Under the pieces are notes generated by a model, which ran no database searches, was not told the origin of the DNA, and saw nothing but the letters and a program-made list of their open reading frames with translations. From Lutibacter sp. B2 (GTDB lineage Bacteria > Bacillota > Clostridia > Peptostreptococcales > Thermotaleaceae), in assembly GCA_015686845.1 (NCBI GenBank), contig JADPRS010000032.1, positions 1 through 38,527 of the forward strand: DNA of 38,527 nucleotides, in the 5' to 3' direction. Shown here one piece after another: positions 1 through 8,582 of the stretch (position 1 is the first letter of the stretch; each line of letters opens with the position of its first letter). The translations under genes were made by a program, and so were the position numbers.

Positions 1-53
1 CTTGTTGCCTAACCCTCTTTTTTTAAAGTGTCCTTGACAAGGGTACCATTTTA

Positions 54-980
54 TTGGTGTTGGTTTTTATTTTATCTATGACTACTTTAGCCATGGCACA
101 AAGCGAAGAAGACTTTATTAAGAATCTAACGAGAGAAGGCATGATGCCAGAACAGCTATTACAATTATCTAGTGATCAATTAAACGGGTTCGATTCATAC
201 AAGTTTAAGGTAGATATGAACATGGACATAAATACAGAGCTTCCAGAAATGGAAGATGCTGAATCTACAGAAAGTACACAAAATATGAAAATGAACATGA
301 CACAAGAAGGCGTTATAGAAACACCTCAAAAGGTTTATGTAAAATCTACTTCTAAAGTTATAAGTTCTGAAGAAGATATTCCAGCTATGACATCAGAAGT
401 ATTTTTAGATAATAATGCTATGTACATGAAAATACTTGGTCAAGAAAAATGGAATAAGATTGATATCAATCCTTTTATGAAGAAAATGCAAGAATTAACT
501 GGAAATAATAGTGCAGGTAATACTGGATTATCTAAAGATCAAATAAAATTATTTACACCTTATGCTTCTTTTGATGAAGATATTACAAAAGATGGAAAAG
601 AATATTATGTTGTAAACATCAAATTAGACCAAGATGCTTTTGATAAAGTTTATAAAGAAATGTTTAAGTCTATCTCTGAAGGTTTTGGAGATATGTTTGC
701 TGATGTTGCTAACCAAGACGAGCAAACAGAAGAAAAAATTGATAAAGAAGAGTTATCTAATATTATGAGTGGTTTATTTGAAAATATGAAAATGAATGTA
801 GAATATAAAATGTATATTGATAAAGAAACAAAATTACATGATTCTATGGATATGATTCAAAAGATAGAAATGAACTTAGAAGGCATTAAAACAGAAACGA
901 TGAGCAATGGACACTATACTTATTATGGATTTAATGAAGAAGTAAGTTTTCCTGTGATTAATGCAGAAAATGTTCAGTAA
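54..980 (+). CDS. Secreted protein, DUF6612-like
   Basis: An approximately 308-aa protein with an N-terminal hydrophobic stretch ending in LAMAQ, which looks like a signal peptide, followed by a hydrophilic, acidic body rich in Met, Asp and Glu. Phrases such as NNAMYMKILGQEKWNKIDI and TLHDSMDM-type segments recall the DUF6612/LppX-like family of exported beta-rich proteins of clostridia. That assignment is from memory of family style only; no enzymatic motif is visible. The start is uncertain. The reading frame opens after a TAA at 24-26, no ATG precedes the hydrophobic core, and TTG 54, GTG 57 or TTG 60 would give a signal peptide without the usual basic residues. No good ribosome binding site is visible, so the 5' end may be damaged. 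A strong terminator follows. Confidence 0.6.
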   Translation: MVLVFILSMTTLAMAQSEEDFIKNLTREGMMPEQLLQLSSDQLNGFDSYKFKVDMNMDINTELPEMEDAESTESTQNMKMNMTQEGVIETPQKVYVKSTSKVISSEEDIPAMTSEVFLDNNAMYMKILGQEKWNKIDINPFMKKMQELTGNNSAGNTGLSKDQIKLFTPYASFDEDITKDGKEYYVVNIKLDQDAFDKVYKEMFKSISEGFGDMFADVANQDEQTEEKIDKEELSNIMSGLFENMKMNVEYKMYIDKETKLHDSMDMIQKIEMNLEGIKTETMSNGHYTYYGFNEEVSFPVINAENVQ

Positions 981-1001
981 AAAAATGAATGTAGAATCTT
1001 T

Positions 1002-1036
1002 AAAAGGTTTCCTTATATGAGGAAACCTTTTTTTGG
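1002..1036 (+). terminator. Rho-independent terminator
   Basis: A 12-bp perfect stem (1002-1013 with 1020-1031) with a 6-nt loop is followed by a T-rich tail. It lies 21 bases after the first gene's stop codon and would end that transcript. Confidence 0.9.
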
Positions 1037-1103
1037 TTACTTTCATCCCAATATGGAATATACTATCTATTGTAGTCTAAATTCATAAAAAGGAGTCATC
1101 ACA

Positions 1104-1907
1104 ATGTTGCCTACTTTAACCATACTAAGCGGAGGTTTTAGTGTTTTTGCCCTAAATCTATTATTAGAAATTTTCTTTCCTAAAATTAAAGAAGTATTCA
1201 TATCTTCTAATAAAGTAAAAAATACTATAAAAATACTTCAAATAACGGATGTTCATGATAAAAAATTCTATCTTCATAAAAATAATTTTTTCAATAAATT
1301 AAAAGCTAAAAAACCTGATTTAATCGTTATAACTGGAGATTTAGTAGATGTAAATACAAAGGATTATAATAATACTTATAAATTTATAGAATCTTTAAAA
1401 GAAATTAATCCTAAGATCTTCTTTGTTAATGGAAATCACGAATGGAAAAATAAAAATACAAAAATATTTAATGATGAATTATCAAAGCTAGGCGTTAAAG
1501 TTTTAAATAATACATATAAAGTTTTCAAGAAAGGAAATATGGAATTCAATATATGTGGTGTAAATGATTTTCATACGAAACACCATGATTTAAAAAAGAC
1601 ATTTCATTCTATAGATTTTAATCTCTTTACTATTTTATTATCTCATTCTCCTAAAATAATCACCAACAAAAAAAGCCTAAAGTCTGATTTAATTCTAAGT
1701 GGGCACACCCACGGTGGACAAATAAGACTTCCATTTATAGGTGCTATCCTTTCTTCAGGAGATGGTTTTTTCCCAAAATACGATAAAGGATTATTTAATC
1801 TTGATAAAAATACTACTTTATATGTAGACAGTGGACTAGGAACAAGACTTATTCCTGTTCGATTTTTAAATAGGAGCCAAGTGAGTCTAATAAATATTAA
1901 TTGTTAA
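1104..1907 (+). CDS. Membrane-anchored metallophosphoesterase
   Basis: A 267-aa calcineurin-like phosphoesterase of the YkuE/YaeI type. An N-terminal hydrophobic segment (about residues 5-25) would anchor it to the membrane. The metal-binding blocks appear in order: DVHD near residue 49, GDLVD, GNHEW, LSHSP and GHTHGGQ. These carry the Asp, His and Asn ligands of a two-metal centre. Relatives act on phosphodiesters, and YaeI-type members on lipid-linked substrates; the substrate here cannot be read from sequence. The ATG follows an AGGAG at 1091-1095. The gene stands alone, between the terminator at 1002-1036 and a promoter that overlaps its own stop codon. Confidence 0.88.
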   Translation: MLPTLTILSGGFSVFALNLLLEIFFPKIKEVFISSNKVKNTIKILQITDVHDKKFYLHKNNFFNKLKAKKPDLIVITGDLVDVNTKDYNNTYKFIESLKEINPKIFFVNGNHEWKNKNTKIFNDELSKLGVKVLNNTYKVFKKGNMEFNICGVNDFHTKHHDLKKTFHSIDFNLFTILLSHSPKIITNKKSLKSDLILSGHTHGGQIRLPFIGAILSSGDGFFPKYDKGLFNLDKNTTLYVDSGLGTRLIPVRFLNRSQVSLININC

Positions 1908-1929
1908 ATTTTAACATCATTGTTATAAT
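1901..1929 (+). promoter_or_regulatory. Sigma-A-type promoter for the 1964 gene
   Basis: TTGTTA (1901-1906), a 17-nt spacer and a perfect TATAAT (1924-1929) precede the membrane-protein gene by about 35 bases. The -35 box overlaps the stop codon of the phosphoesterase gene. Confidence 0.75.
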
Positions 1930-1963
1930 GTAACCATAAACTACTTATCAAGGGGGATTATTT

Positions 1964-2707
1964 ATGGAAGATAAGATTAAAATACCAAGTATTTTGAAAT
2001 CTGCTTTTTTACTGTATAAAAAACATGTGGTATTGTTACTGTCATTGTCTTTTTCTCAATACGCATTAAAATACATCAAGTTTCATTCTAGTCAGTCTCT
2101 TAATCATTCAGCTTTACTAGAAATAACGTTTTCAGTATTTGATGCATGGATCTCTATTGCTTTTATTATCGTAATATCTAAGCTCTATAAAAAGGAGCCC
2201 TGTAATTTTGATGAAATATTTACATGGGTTAGAAAAAAGTTTTGGATTTCTTTTGGAATAAATATGGTTGTTGGCGTAATCGTTCTATTAGCAGCCATTC
2301 CAAATATGATCGTTCTTTTCGCAGTAGATCACCTAATGATTAAGATCATACTAACGATTTTATTTGCACCCATTCCTATCTATTTTTTAACCATATACAA
2401 TTTTTCTTCTGTGATTGCCGTTTTAAAAGAATCCGATCACTATTTAGACGAAAGTGCACAATTGGTGAAACAAAATTTTTGGAAAGTACTAGCATTGCTC
2501 TCTATTTCTTTTTTAATAGACGTTCCTGCTATTATAAAGGGCGTTCTCGCTTACAAGGCTATAGATATAAATACTATGGAAAATATAATATCTTTTAAAT
2601 TTATCATTAAACATATTTTATTTGCTCCTTTTTTCTGTATTATAAATATTCATCTTTATTATTTATTAACAGGTGAAAAAAAGGATCCTATCATGGAAGA
2701 ACAATAA
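1964..2707 (+). CDS. Multi-pass membrane protein of unknown function
   Basis: A 247-aa protein with about five or six hydrophobic segments (roughly residues 25-40, 55-75, 100-125, 128-155, 170-195, 215-235) and short charged loops. No catalytic or transport signature is recognised; the layout recalls clostridial glycerophosphoryl-diester-phosphodiesterase membrane-domain or DUF975-like proteins, but only loosely. A strong AGGGGG ribosome binding site (1951-1956) sits 7 bases before the ATG, and a good promoter lies just upstream, so it is probably transcribed alone. A terminator that works in both directions separates it from ribH, which converges on it. Confidence 0.75.
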   Translation: MEDKIKIPSILKSAFLLYKKHVVLLLSLSFSQYALKYIKFHSSQSLNHSALLEITFSVFDAWISIAFIIVISKLYKKEPCNFDEIFTWVRKKFWISFGINMVVGVIVLLAAIPNMIVLFAVDHLMIKIILTILFAPIPIYFLTIYNFSSVIAVLKESDHYLDESAQLVKQNFWKVLALLSISFLIDVPAIIKGVLAYKAIDINTMENIISFKFIIKHILFAPFFCIINIHLYYLLTGEKKDPIMEEQ

Positions 2708-2730
2708 AAAGCAACCAAAGGTTGCTTTTT
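2706..2730. terminator. Bidirectional terminator
   Basis: An 11-bp stem (2706-2716 with 2720-2730) around an AAA loop has A5 on the left arm and T5 on the right. It can therefore end both the membrane-protein transcript (+) and the riboflavin operon (-), whose last stop codon is at 2733. Confidence 0.88.
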
Positions 2731-2732
2731 AT

Positions 2733-3194
2733 TTATATCTCTTTTAATAGATTTGCCATCTCAATTGCAGAAACAGCTGCATCATATCCTTTATTTCCTG
2801 CTTTCGTTCCTGCTCTTTCTATTGCTTGTTCAATCGTATCTGTTGTAAGTACTCCAAATATCACTGGAATTTCCGTATCTAATGAAACATTTGCAATCCC
2901 CTTAGAAACCTCACTGCAAACATAATCATAATGCGTAGTAGCCCCTTTAATTACTGCACCTAAGCAAATCACTGCATCATATTTTTTAGATTTTGCCATT
3001 TTCTTTGCTATTAATGGAATTTCAAATGCGCCTGGTGCCCAAGTGATTTCTATATCATCTTCTTCCATTCCATGTCTTTTAAGTGCATCTATACTTCCAC
3101 CTAATAATTTACTTCCTATAAACTCATTAAACCTTCCCACTATTATTCCTATTTTTAATCCTGTTGCAATTAATTTTCCTTCGTATGTTTTCAT
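2733..3194 (-). CDS. ribH: 6,7-dimethyl-8-ribityllumazine synthase
   Basis: A 153-aa lumazine synthase, the usual family length. It condenses 3,4-dihydroxy-2-butanone 4-phosphate with 5-amino-6-ribitylaminouracil in the cytosol. Visible family blocks are [43 protein letters not shown] (with the catalytic His in the THYDYV segment) and [20 protein letters not shown]. It is the last gene of the riboflavin operon and abuts ribBA: its ATG is immediately next to the ribBA stop codon. Its GAGGAGGA ribosome binding site lies inside the ribBA 3' end, so translation is probably coupled. Confidence 0.97.
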   Translation of the reverse strand: MKTYEGKLIATGLKIGIIVGRFNEFIGSKLLGGSIDALKRHGMEEDDIEITWAPGAFEIPLIAKKMAKSKKYDAVICLGAVIKGATTHYDYVCSEVSKGIANVSLDTEIPVIFGVLTTDTIEQAIERAGTKAGNKGYDAAVSAIEMANLLKEI

Positions 3195-4406
3195 TTATTT
3201 TTCCTCCTCAAATTTTAGTATATGTCCCATTTTTTCTTTTTTTGTTTTTAAATAGTATTCATTTCTCTCATTGTGATTCATCTGAATAGATACTCTTTCT
3301 ACAATCTCAATTCCATATCCTGAGATACCAGATATTTTTTTAGGATTATTCGTCATAAGTCTTACCTTTTTAACGCCTAAATCAGCTAATATTTGTGCCC
3401 CTATTCCATACTCTCTTAAATCCTCTGGAAACCCTAGTGCAATATTTGCCTCTACTGTATCCATTCCCTGATCTTGAAGTTGATAAGCCTTAATCTTATT
3501 AATAAGACCGATTCCTCTTCCTTCTTGACGCATATAAAGAAGTATTCCTCTTCCCTCTTTGTTAATGGCTTTCATAGCAGCAGCATATTGTTCTCCACAA
3601 TCGCATCTTAGTGAACCAAATGCATCTCCTGTAAGGCACTCTGAATGAACTCTCACTAATACAGGTTCTCCATTTTCTACATCTCCCTTTACAAGGGCAA
3701 CATGGTGCTCTCCATTTAACTTATTTACATATCCAACCATCTTAAAATCACCATATTTTGTTGGCAATTTTGCATCTGCTGCATTTTGTATTAGCGATTC
3801 ATGGGTTCTTCTATACGCAATTAAATCTGCTATGGTTATTATTTTCAAGTCATGTTCTTTTACATACTCCATAAGGTCAGGCACTCTTGCCATACTTCCA
3901 TCATCATTCATAATTTCACATATAACACCTGCTGGATAAAGGCCTGCTAATCTTGCTAAATCTACTGCTGCTTCTGTGTGTCCTGCTCTTTTTAATACGC
4001 CACCCTCTTTTGCTATGAGTGGGAATATATGTCCAGGTTTATTAAAATCTTTTTCCGTAGCTTTTTCATCTATTAATTTTAAAATAGTAGTAGCTCTCTC
4101 ACCTGCTGATATTCCTGTCGTTGCCTCTGCAAAATCTACAGATACGGTAAATGCAGTTTCTTTAGGATCTGTATTTACAGATACCATAGGATTTATATCA
4201 AGCTTTTGTAATCTTTCCTTCATCATGGGCGCGCAGATCAGACCTCTAGCATGTTTTGTCATAAAATTTATTGCTTCTTGGGTCGTCTTCTCTGCTGCTA
4301 TGATAATATCTCCTTCATTTTCCCTATCCTCATCGTCTACAACTACAATCATTTTTCCATTCTTTATATCTTCGATTGCTTCTTCAATCGTATTAAATTT
4401 AATCAT
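3195..4406 (-). CDS. ribBA: Bifunctional DHBP synthase / GTP cyclohydrolase II
   Basis: A 403-aa fusion protein. Residues about 1-200 are 3,4-dihydroxy-2-butanone-4-phosphate synthase ([10 protein letters not shown] and [15 protein letters not shown] motifs). Residues about 205-400 are GTP cyclohydrolase II, with the zinc site in [18 protein letters not shown] and the RQEGRGIGL segment. It supplies both precursors of the lumazine ring. This two-domain layout is standard in Firmicutes. The ATG follows a GGAGG-type site, 15 bases after the ribE stop codon, within the ribD-ribE-ribBA-ribH operon. All key Cys residues of the zinc site are present, so both halves look active. Confidence 0.97.
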   Translation of the reverse strand: MIKFNTIEEAIEDIKNGKMIVVVDDEDRENEGDIIIAAEKTTQEAINFMTKHARGLICAPMMKERLQKLDINPMVSVNTDPKETAFTVSVDFAEATTGISAGERATTILKLIDEKATEKDFNKPGHIFPLIAKEGGVLKRAGHTEAAVDLARLAGLYPAGVICEIMNDDGSMARVPDLMEYVKEHDLKIITIADLIAYRRTHESLIQNAADAKLPTKYGDFKMVGYVNKLNGEHHVALVKGDVENGEPVLVRVHSECLTGDAFGSLRCDCGEQYAAAMKAINKEGRGILLYMRQEGRGIGLINKIKAYQLQDQGMDTVEANIALGFPEDLREYGIGAQILADLGVKKVRLMTNNPKKISGISGYGIEIVERVSIQMNHNERNEYYLKTKKEKMGHILKFEEEK

Positions 4407-4421
4407 TTGTAATACCTCCCT

Positions 4422-5069
4422 TTACATAAATCCATTGTCTCTTAAGAACTTTTCGTCTATAGAACTTTTTGCTGGTTCTTCTTTAAATGTAATTAGTCTT
4501 TCAATATATTTCCCAATCATGTCACACTCTAGGTTTACTTCTTCTCCCACTTTTTTACGAAGTAGCGTAGTATCATCTTTTGTCATGGGTATGATTGATA
4601 CTTTAAATCTTTTATCGGATACATCTGCTACTGTAAGACTGATTCCATCTATGGCTATAGAACCTTTTTTTACAATATATCTAAGAATTTCACGAGAGGT
4701 ACTAATTTCTACCCATGTAGCATTCTCTTCCACTTGAAACGATTTTATATTTCCAGTTCCATCTATATGTCCAGAAACAATATGTCCTCCAAGTCTGTCT
4801 CCAAGTCTTAATGCTCTTTCTAAATTAACCCTACTTCCTTGTTTTAAATTTTTTAGGTTGCTGTTTCTTATAGTCTCTGGCATCACATCAACGGTAAAAC
4901 TATCATTATCAAAGGCTGTAACGGTAAGGCATACGCCGTTTGTACTAATACTGTCTCCTAATTTTACGTCCGCTAGTATTTTTTCTGCTTTTATGGTTAT
5001 CTTGGCTGATTTTGATCCTTTTAAAATAGACTTGATCGTTCCAATTTCTTCAACTAATCCCGTAAACAT
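4422..5069 (-). CDS. ribE: Riboflavin synthase, alpha chain
   Basis: A 215-aa riboflavin synthase built of two lumazine-binding barrels, about residues 1-97 and 98-195. It dismutates two molecules of 6,7-dimethyl-8-ribityllumazine to riboflavin. The conserved N-terminus MFTGLVEEIG fixes the start at 5069. A second ATG two codons upstream (5075) is only 3 bases from the GGG of the ribosome binding site, whereas 5069 has 9 bases, so 5069 is preferred. The gene overlaps the ribD 3' end by about 20 bases, a sign of translational coupling. The C-terminal tail past about residue 195 is a normal extension. Confidence 0.96.
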   Translation of the reverse strand: MFTGLVEEIGTIKSILKGSKSAKITIKAEKILADVKLGDSISTNGVCLTVTAFDNDSFTVDVMPETIRNSNLKNLKQGSRVNLERALRLGDRLGGHIVSGHIDGTGNIKSFQVEENATWVEISTSREILRYIVKKGSIAIDGISLTVADVSDKRFKVSIIPMTKDDTTLLRKKVGEEVNLECDMIGKYIERLITFKEEPAKSSIDEKFLRDNGFM

Positions 5070-6171
5070 ATCCATCTTCCCTTTCTATATATCCCTCAAT
5101 CATAAGATCTTCTTTAAATCTTAGTATTTCTATATTTGAAAGAGTAAATGCATCTTTCATATATTCTATTCCATCTCCACCTACTGGCGTTTTTGCACTT
5201 CTTCCGCCTATTATTTTAGGCGCTATAAAGGAAATCACTTTATCTACAAGCCCTGCATTTAAAGCTTCGTAATTTAGTGTGCTTCCACCTTCTATCAAAA
5301 TACTGTCTATGTTCTTATCTCCAAGTATTTTCATAAGTTCCTTTAAGTCCACTTGATCGTTTTTTAAAGGTGTTATGATTACTTCTGCTCCTTTTTCTTT
5401 AAGGGCCTTTATTTTATCTTTTGGGGCTTTTTCTGTTGTTGCAATGATTGTAGGTGCTTTTGAATCTAAATTTAAAACCTTTGCTTCTAGTGGAATTCTA
5501 GCTTTTGTATCAACAATAATTCTAGTTGGGTCTATTCTATTTCCTTCTTCTAATCTTGTAGTTAGAGATGGGTCATCTGCTAACACCGTTCCAATTCCAA
5601 CCATTATTCCTGATACTCTATGTCGTAGCTTATGTACATATCTTCTTGACATTTCATTGCTGATCCATTTAGAATCTCCCGTTTTTGATGCTATTTTTCC
5701 ATCTAATGTCATAGCTGTTTTTAGTATGCAAAAAGGAGTTTTTGTTGTGATGTATTTTATAAATATTTCATTTATTTTTTTTATTTCGTCTTCTTCAATT
5801 CCTGCTATAACTTCTATTCCATTTTTTCTTAAAATCTCAATCCCCTTGCCAGCAACCAATGGATTTGGGTCTTTCATTCCGATGATTACTTTTGAGATTC
5901 CCCTCTTTACGATTTCATCTGCACAAGGAGGTGTTTTTCCATAGTGGGAACATGGCTCTAATGTAACGTACATAGTGCTACCTTCTACATCTTCCTTTGC
6001 ATTTTTAAATGCATTGATTTCTGCATGTTCTTTCCCATATTCTTCATGGTATCCTTCTGCAATGATACGATCTTCTTTGACTATTACTGCTCCAACTAGA
6101 GGGTTTGGGTTTGTATATCCTGCTCCTAGCTTAGATAATTCTACTGCTCTTTTCATATATTTTTCATTCAA
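5050..6171 (-). CDS. ribD: Bifunctional pyrimidine deaminase / reductase
   Basis: A 373-aa RibD. The N-terminal cytidine-deaminase fold (about 1-145) has the zinc ligands in HAEINAF and PCSHYGKTPPCADEI. The C-terminal part (about 146-365) is the NADPH-dependent reductase, beginning at FCILKTAMTLDGKIA and including IDSILIEGGSTLN. It performs the second and third steps from GTP to riboflavin. It is the first gene of the operon, behind the FMN riboswitch. Its ribosome binding site (GGAGG, about 6180-6184) lies right after the leader terminator. Length and motifs are complete. Confidence 0.97.
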   Translation of the reverse strand: MNEKYMKRAVELSKLGAGYTNPNPLVGAVIVKEDRIIAEGYHEEYGKEHAEINAFKNAKEDVEGSTMYVTLEPCSHYGKTPPCADEIVKRGISKVIIGMKDPNPLVAGKGIEILRKNGIEVIAGIEEDEIKKINEIFIKYITTKTPFCILKTAMTLDGKIASKTGDSKWISNEMSRRYVHKLRHRVSGIMVGIGTVLADDPSLTTRLEEGNRIDPTRIIVDTKARIPLEAKVLNLDSKAPTIIATTEKAPKDKIKALKEKGAEVIITPLKNDQVDLKELMKILGDKNIDSILIEGGSTLNYEALNAGLVDKVISFIAPKIIGGRSAKTPVGGDGIEYMKDAFTLSNIEILRFKEDLMIEGYIEREDGYVYGIS

Positions 6172-6197
6172 TTTATTTGCCTCCTCTGAGGAAACCT

Positions 6198-6228
6198 AAA
6201 AAATCCCTGAAGAAAATTCTTCAGGGAT
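6198..6228 (-). terminator. Leader terminator of the FMN riboswitch
   Basis: A stem of up to 12 bp (6203-6214 with 6217-6228), followed on the minus strand by six T residues, lies between the aptamer and ribD. Its 5' arm in the RNA contains CCCTGAAGA, exactly complementary to the 5' strand of the aptamer base (6396-6404), which gives a mutually exclusive antiterminator. Confidence 0.88.
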
Positions 6229-6299
6229 ATTATTACCATTCTAATTTATTACATACAAAATGAATTATAAATAATACATTTGCATGCAAAAAAAAAACT

Positions 6300-6406
6300 T
6301 CTTCTTCCATCCAGACTTTACTGTCGGTCTTGGAATTTCACCAAGTCAGCCAAAAGGCTCGCGGACTATAACCGCCGGTCGGGAATTTCACCCTGCCCTG
6401 AAGATT
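6300..6406 (-). ncRNA. FMN riboswitch (RFN element)
   Basis: Read on the minus strand, the sequence matches the highly conserved RFN aptamer: AGGGCAGGGTGAAATTCCC, then GACCGGCGGT, AGTCCGCGAGCC, GGCTGACTTGGTGAAATTCC, AAGACCGACAGTAAAGTC and TGGATGGAAGAAG. It senses FMN and switches off the ribDE-BA-H operon. The 5' strand of helix P1 can pair either with the aptamer's 3' end (FMN-bound) or with the 5' arm of the leader terminator (FMN-free). This predicts transcription attenuation. Confidence 0.97.
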
Positions 6407-6426
6407 TTATTCAATTTTATGAATAC

Positions 6427-6455
6427 AATATATCATTTTTGAGAAAGACTGTCAA
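6427..6455 (-). promoter_or_regulatory. Promoter of the riboflavin operon
   Basis: On the minus strand, a perfect TTGACA (6455-6450), a 17-nt spacer and TATATT (6432-6427) lie about 20 bases before the aptamer. It ends a few bases from the stop codon of the upstream kinase gene, which also reads leftwards. Confidence 0.85.
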
Positions 6456-6460
6456 CTGGT

Positions 6461-7822
6461 TTAAATTAACAAAATTATTTTAAACTCCACTCCATTTTCA
6501 ATATTTTGAGCAGAAATATTGCCATTGTGAAAATTTATTATTTTTTTAGAAATTGCCAGTCCTAGTCCGAAATTACCATTCTGCCCCTTGTAAAATCGAT
6601 CAAATAAATTGTCCAACACTTCTTTTTCTATATGTGGTCCATCATTTTCAATAACAATCTCTATTCTATTATTGTTTGTTTCTTGTTTTTTCCTTGTTAC
6701 AATTTTTATTGAACTCTTCGCATACCGTGTGTTATTTTCCAATATATTTTCTAAAGCAATCGTAAGTTCTTCATAATTCCCTTCAAAAATACAGCTTTGT
6801 AACTCTGCATGTATATAAATATGCTTCTTGTGAAACGACAGTCTATTCAGTATATTGTCTATTATTTCTTTTATATCCACTTTACTAAATTCCTTTTTTC
6901 GTTGCATTATAAAATCCAGACTATTTAAATACAATAATTGTTTCACTTTCTTTTCTAATTTTTCAGCTTCATTTCCTATTATGTTTACTGTATCTTCAAA
7001 GGAATTATTTAAATACATTCCATCCAAAAGAGCTTGCGCATAGCTTCTTATTACCATAATTGGCGTTTTTAAATCATGGGATATAGTTTGCAAAAATAAT
7101 TGTTCTTTTTGATCTTTTTCTTTTAATGATTTTTGCATTGAATTAATAGAGGTAGCCAACCTTCCTATTTCGTCATTTCTGTCTAGGTCTATGGGATTTG
7201 TCCAATTTTTACCTGATATTCTTCTTACTTTATTCTCTAACGATCGAAGGGGTGCAGTAATCTTGTTAGCAATCACCTTTGCCATGGTTATATTTAAGAT
7301 CCATGCCATTATTAAAATCTTTTTTATTTCAGAAAATAAGGATTTCATTAATTTAGATTGAGCCGTATCCCACATATACGATATCACATAACTTTGTCTT
7401 CCTTCAATTTTCATTTTAGTAACTACACAGAATAATCTTTTTGATTCCTTTTCAAATGCATATCTATGAGTTTCTTGGGTTTGATACATCGCTGTTTTAT
7501 ATAATATCTTTTTAGTAGAATTTTTCGATTCATCGGTTCTTTTCTTTAATTCATTTTTAGAAACAATGATATGCCTCGCCTCTAGACCTTCATTCTTCGT
7601 TTCATCAGGACTTATATTGATACTATTATATACTTTTAGCAATTCTTTATTTTTACTTCTTTCAATTATGGTGTTCTGATTATTGATGATAATCTCATAG
7701 GTTTCATTTATAAAAAAATCATTTATGGTGTACGATATCAACATAACGATTATTAAAGAGATGATCGTTATAAAACTAGTAATAACAATCCATACTTGGA
7801 AACCTAATGGCTTATTTTTCAT
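6461..7822 (-). CDS. cssS: Sensor histidine kinase, CssS-like
   Basis: A 453-aa membrane kinase. Transmembrane segments lie at about 10-32 and 166-186, flanking an approximately 130-aa extracellular sensor region. A HAMP linker follows at about 187-235. The dimerisation/phosphoacceptor box FLQTISHDLKTPIMVIRSYA has His249, and the ATPase domain has the N box ENILENNTRYA and the G boxes ENDGPH and NFGLGLAI. Sequence style and length match B. subtilis CssS, which senses secretion and misfolding stress at the membrane. Its ATG overlaps the regulator's stop codon by 4 bases (ATGA), so the two are co-translated. The gene ends within a few bases of the rib operon promoter. Target genes of the HtrA type are not in the window. 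Confidence 0.85.
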   Translation of the reverse strand: MKNKPLGFQVWIVITSFITIISLIIVMLISYTINDFFINETYEIIINNQNTIIERSKNKELLKVYNSINISPDETKNEGLEARHIIVSKNELKKRTDESKNSTKKILYKTAMYQTQETHRYAFEKESKRLFCVVTKMKIEGRQSYVISYMWDTAQSKLMKSLFSEIKKILIMAWILNITMAKVIANKITAPLRSLENKVRRISGKNWTNPIDLDRNDEIGRLATSINSMQKSLKEKDQKEQLFLQTISHDLKTPIMVIRSYAQALLDGMYLNNSFEDTVNIIGNEAEKLEKKVKQLLYLNSLDFIMQRKKEFSKVDIKEIIDNILNRLSFHKKHIYIHAELQSCIFEGNYEELTIALENILENNTRYAKSSIKIVTRKKQETNNNRIEIVIENDGPHIEKEVLDNLFDRFYKGQNGNFGLGLAISKKIINFHNGNISAQNIENGVEFKIILLI

Positions 7823-8484
7823 TCGCTAACCATCCTATAGCCAAATCCATATATAGTATCTAGTTGAATGTTTTTCATCTTCTTTCTTATTCTACGAACG
7901 GTATCATCCACCACACGATCAGAGCCATAATAGTTTTCATCCCATACATTTGTCAATATCTGTTCTCGAGAAAAAGCCTGATTTGAATTATTTACCATAA
8001 ATAAAACTAAATCAAATTCTTTGCTCGTTAATTCAATATACTTGTTGTTTTCACTAATCGTTCGAGTTACTTTATCCAAAAGATAATCTCCTACTCTAAT
8101 ATGTTTATTATTCTTTTTCCCATACGTTAATTCTAATAATCTTTTCGTTTTTATTACCAACTCTCTGGGTAGAAATGGTTTCGATATATAATCATCACTT
8201 CCCATTTCTAATCCTACTACCCTATCTAAATCCTTATTTCTAGCAGATATAAAAATTACAGGGGTAGATTCATCAAATTCCTTAATTTGTTTTATAAGTG
8301 TATATCCATTAATATCCGGTAACATTATATCGAGAATCCATAAATCTGGAGCAGATGTAATTTGTTCTTGAGCCGTTTTACCATCTAAAAAACTCTTTAT
8401 GCTATACCCCTCTTTCTCTAAATACATTTTAAGTATGGAGTTTAGATTTTCTTCATCCTCAACTAAATAAATTTTATATGTCAT
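7819..8484 (-). CDS. cssR: OmpR-family response regulator, CssR-like
   Basis: A 221-aa two-domain regulator. The receiver domain (1-120) has the acidic pocket D10/E11, the phosphoacceptor D52 in LWILDIMLPD, and the conserved Lys in the YISKPFLPREL block. The winged-helix DNA-binding domain (about 130-221) ends in RVVDDTVRRIRKKM and TIYGFGYRM. The wording closely follows B. subtilis CssR. The start at 8484 (MTYKIYLVEDEE) is chosen because GGGAGGAA lies 6 bases before it; an in-frame start 13 codons upstream has no ribosome binding site and adds residues foreign to the family. It forms an operon with the kinase gene. Confidence 0.88.
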   Translation of the reverse strand: MTYKIYLVEDEENLNSILKMYLEKEGYSIKSFLDGKTAQEQITSAPDLWILDIMLPDINGYTLIKQIKEFDESTPVIFISARNKDLDRVVGLEMGSDDYISKPFLPRELVIKTKRLLELTYGKKNNKHIRVGDYLLDKVTRTISENNKYIELTSKEFDLVLFMVNNSNQAFSREQILTNVWDENYYGSDRVVDDTVRRIRKKMKNIQLDTIYGFGYRMVSE

Positions 8485-8553
8485 AGTATATTCCTCCCTA
8501 AACAATATACTATAATTATACAAATAATTTCAAATATTTGATACAATGATAGT

Positions 8554-8580
8554 AAAAAAGCTCCTGAATTGAAGGAGCTT
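8554..8580 (-). terminator. Rho-independent terminator
   Basis: An 8-bp stem (8558-8565 with 8573-8580) with a 7-nt loop is followed by six T residues on the minus strand. It directly follows the stop codon of the DUF4163/DUF3298 gene and separates it from cssR. Confidence 0.82.
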
Positions 8581-8582
8581 AA

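Noticed and set aside
3976-4737. Long open frame (253 codons) on the plus strand across ribBA and ribE
   Set aside because: It lies antisense to two unmistakable riboflavin genes, has Ser/Ile/Phe-rich composition typical of a shadow frame and no ribosome binding site.
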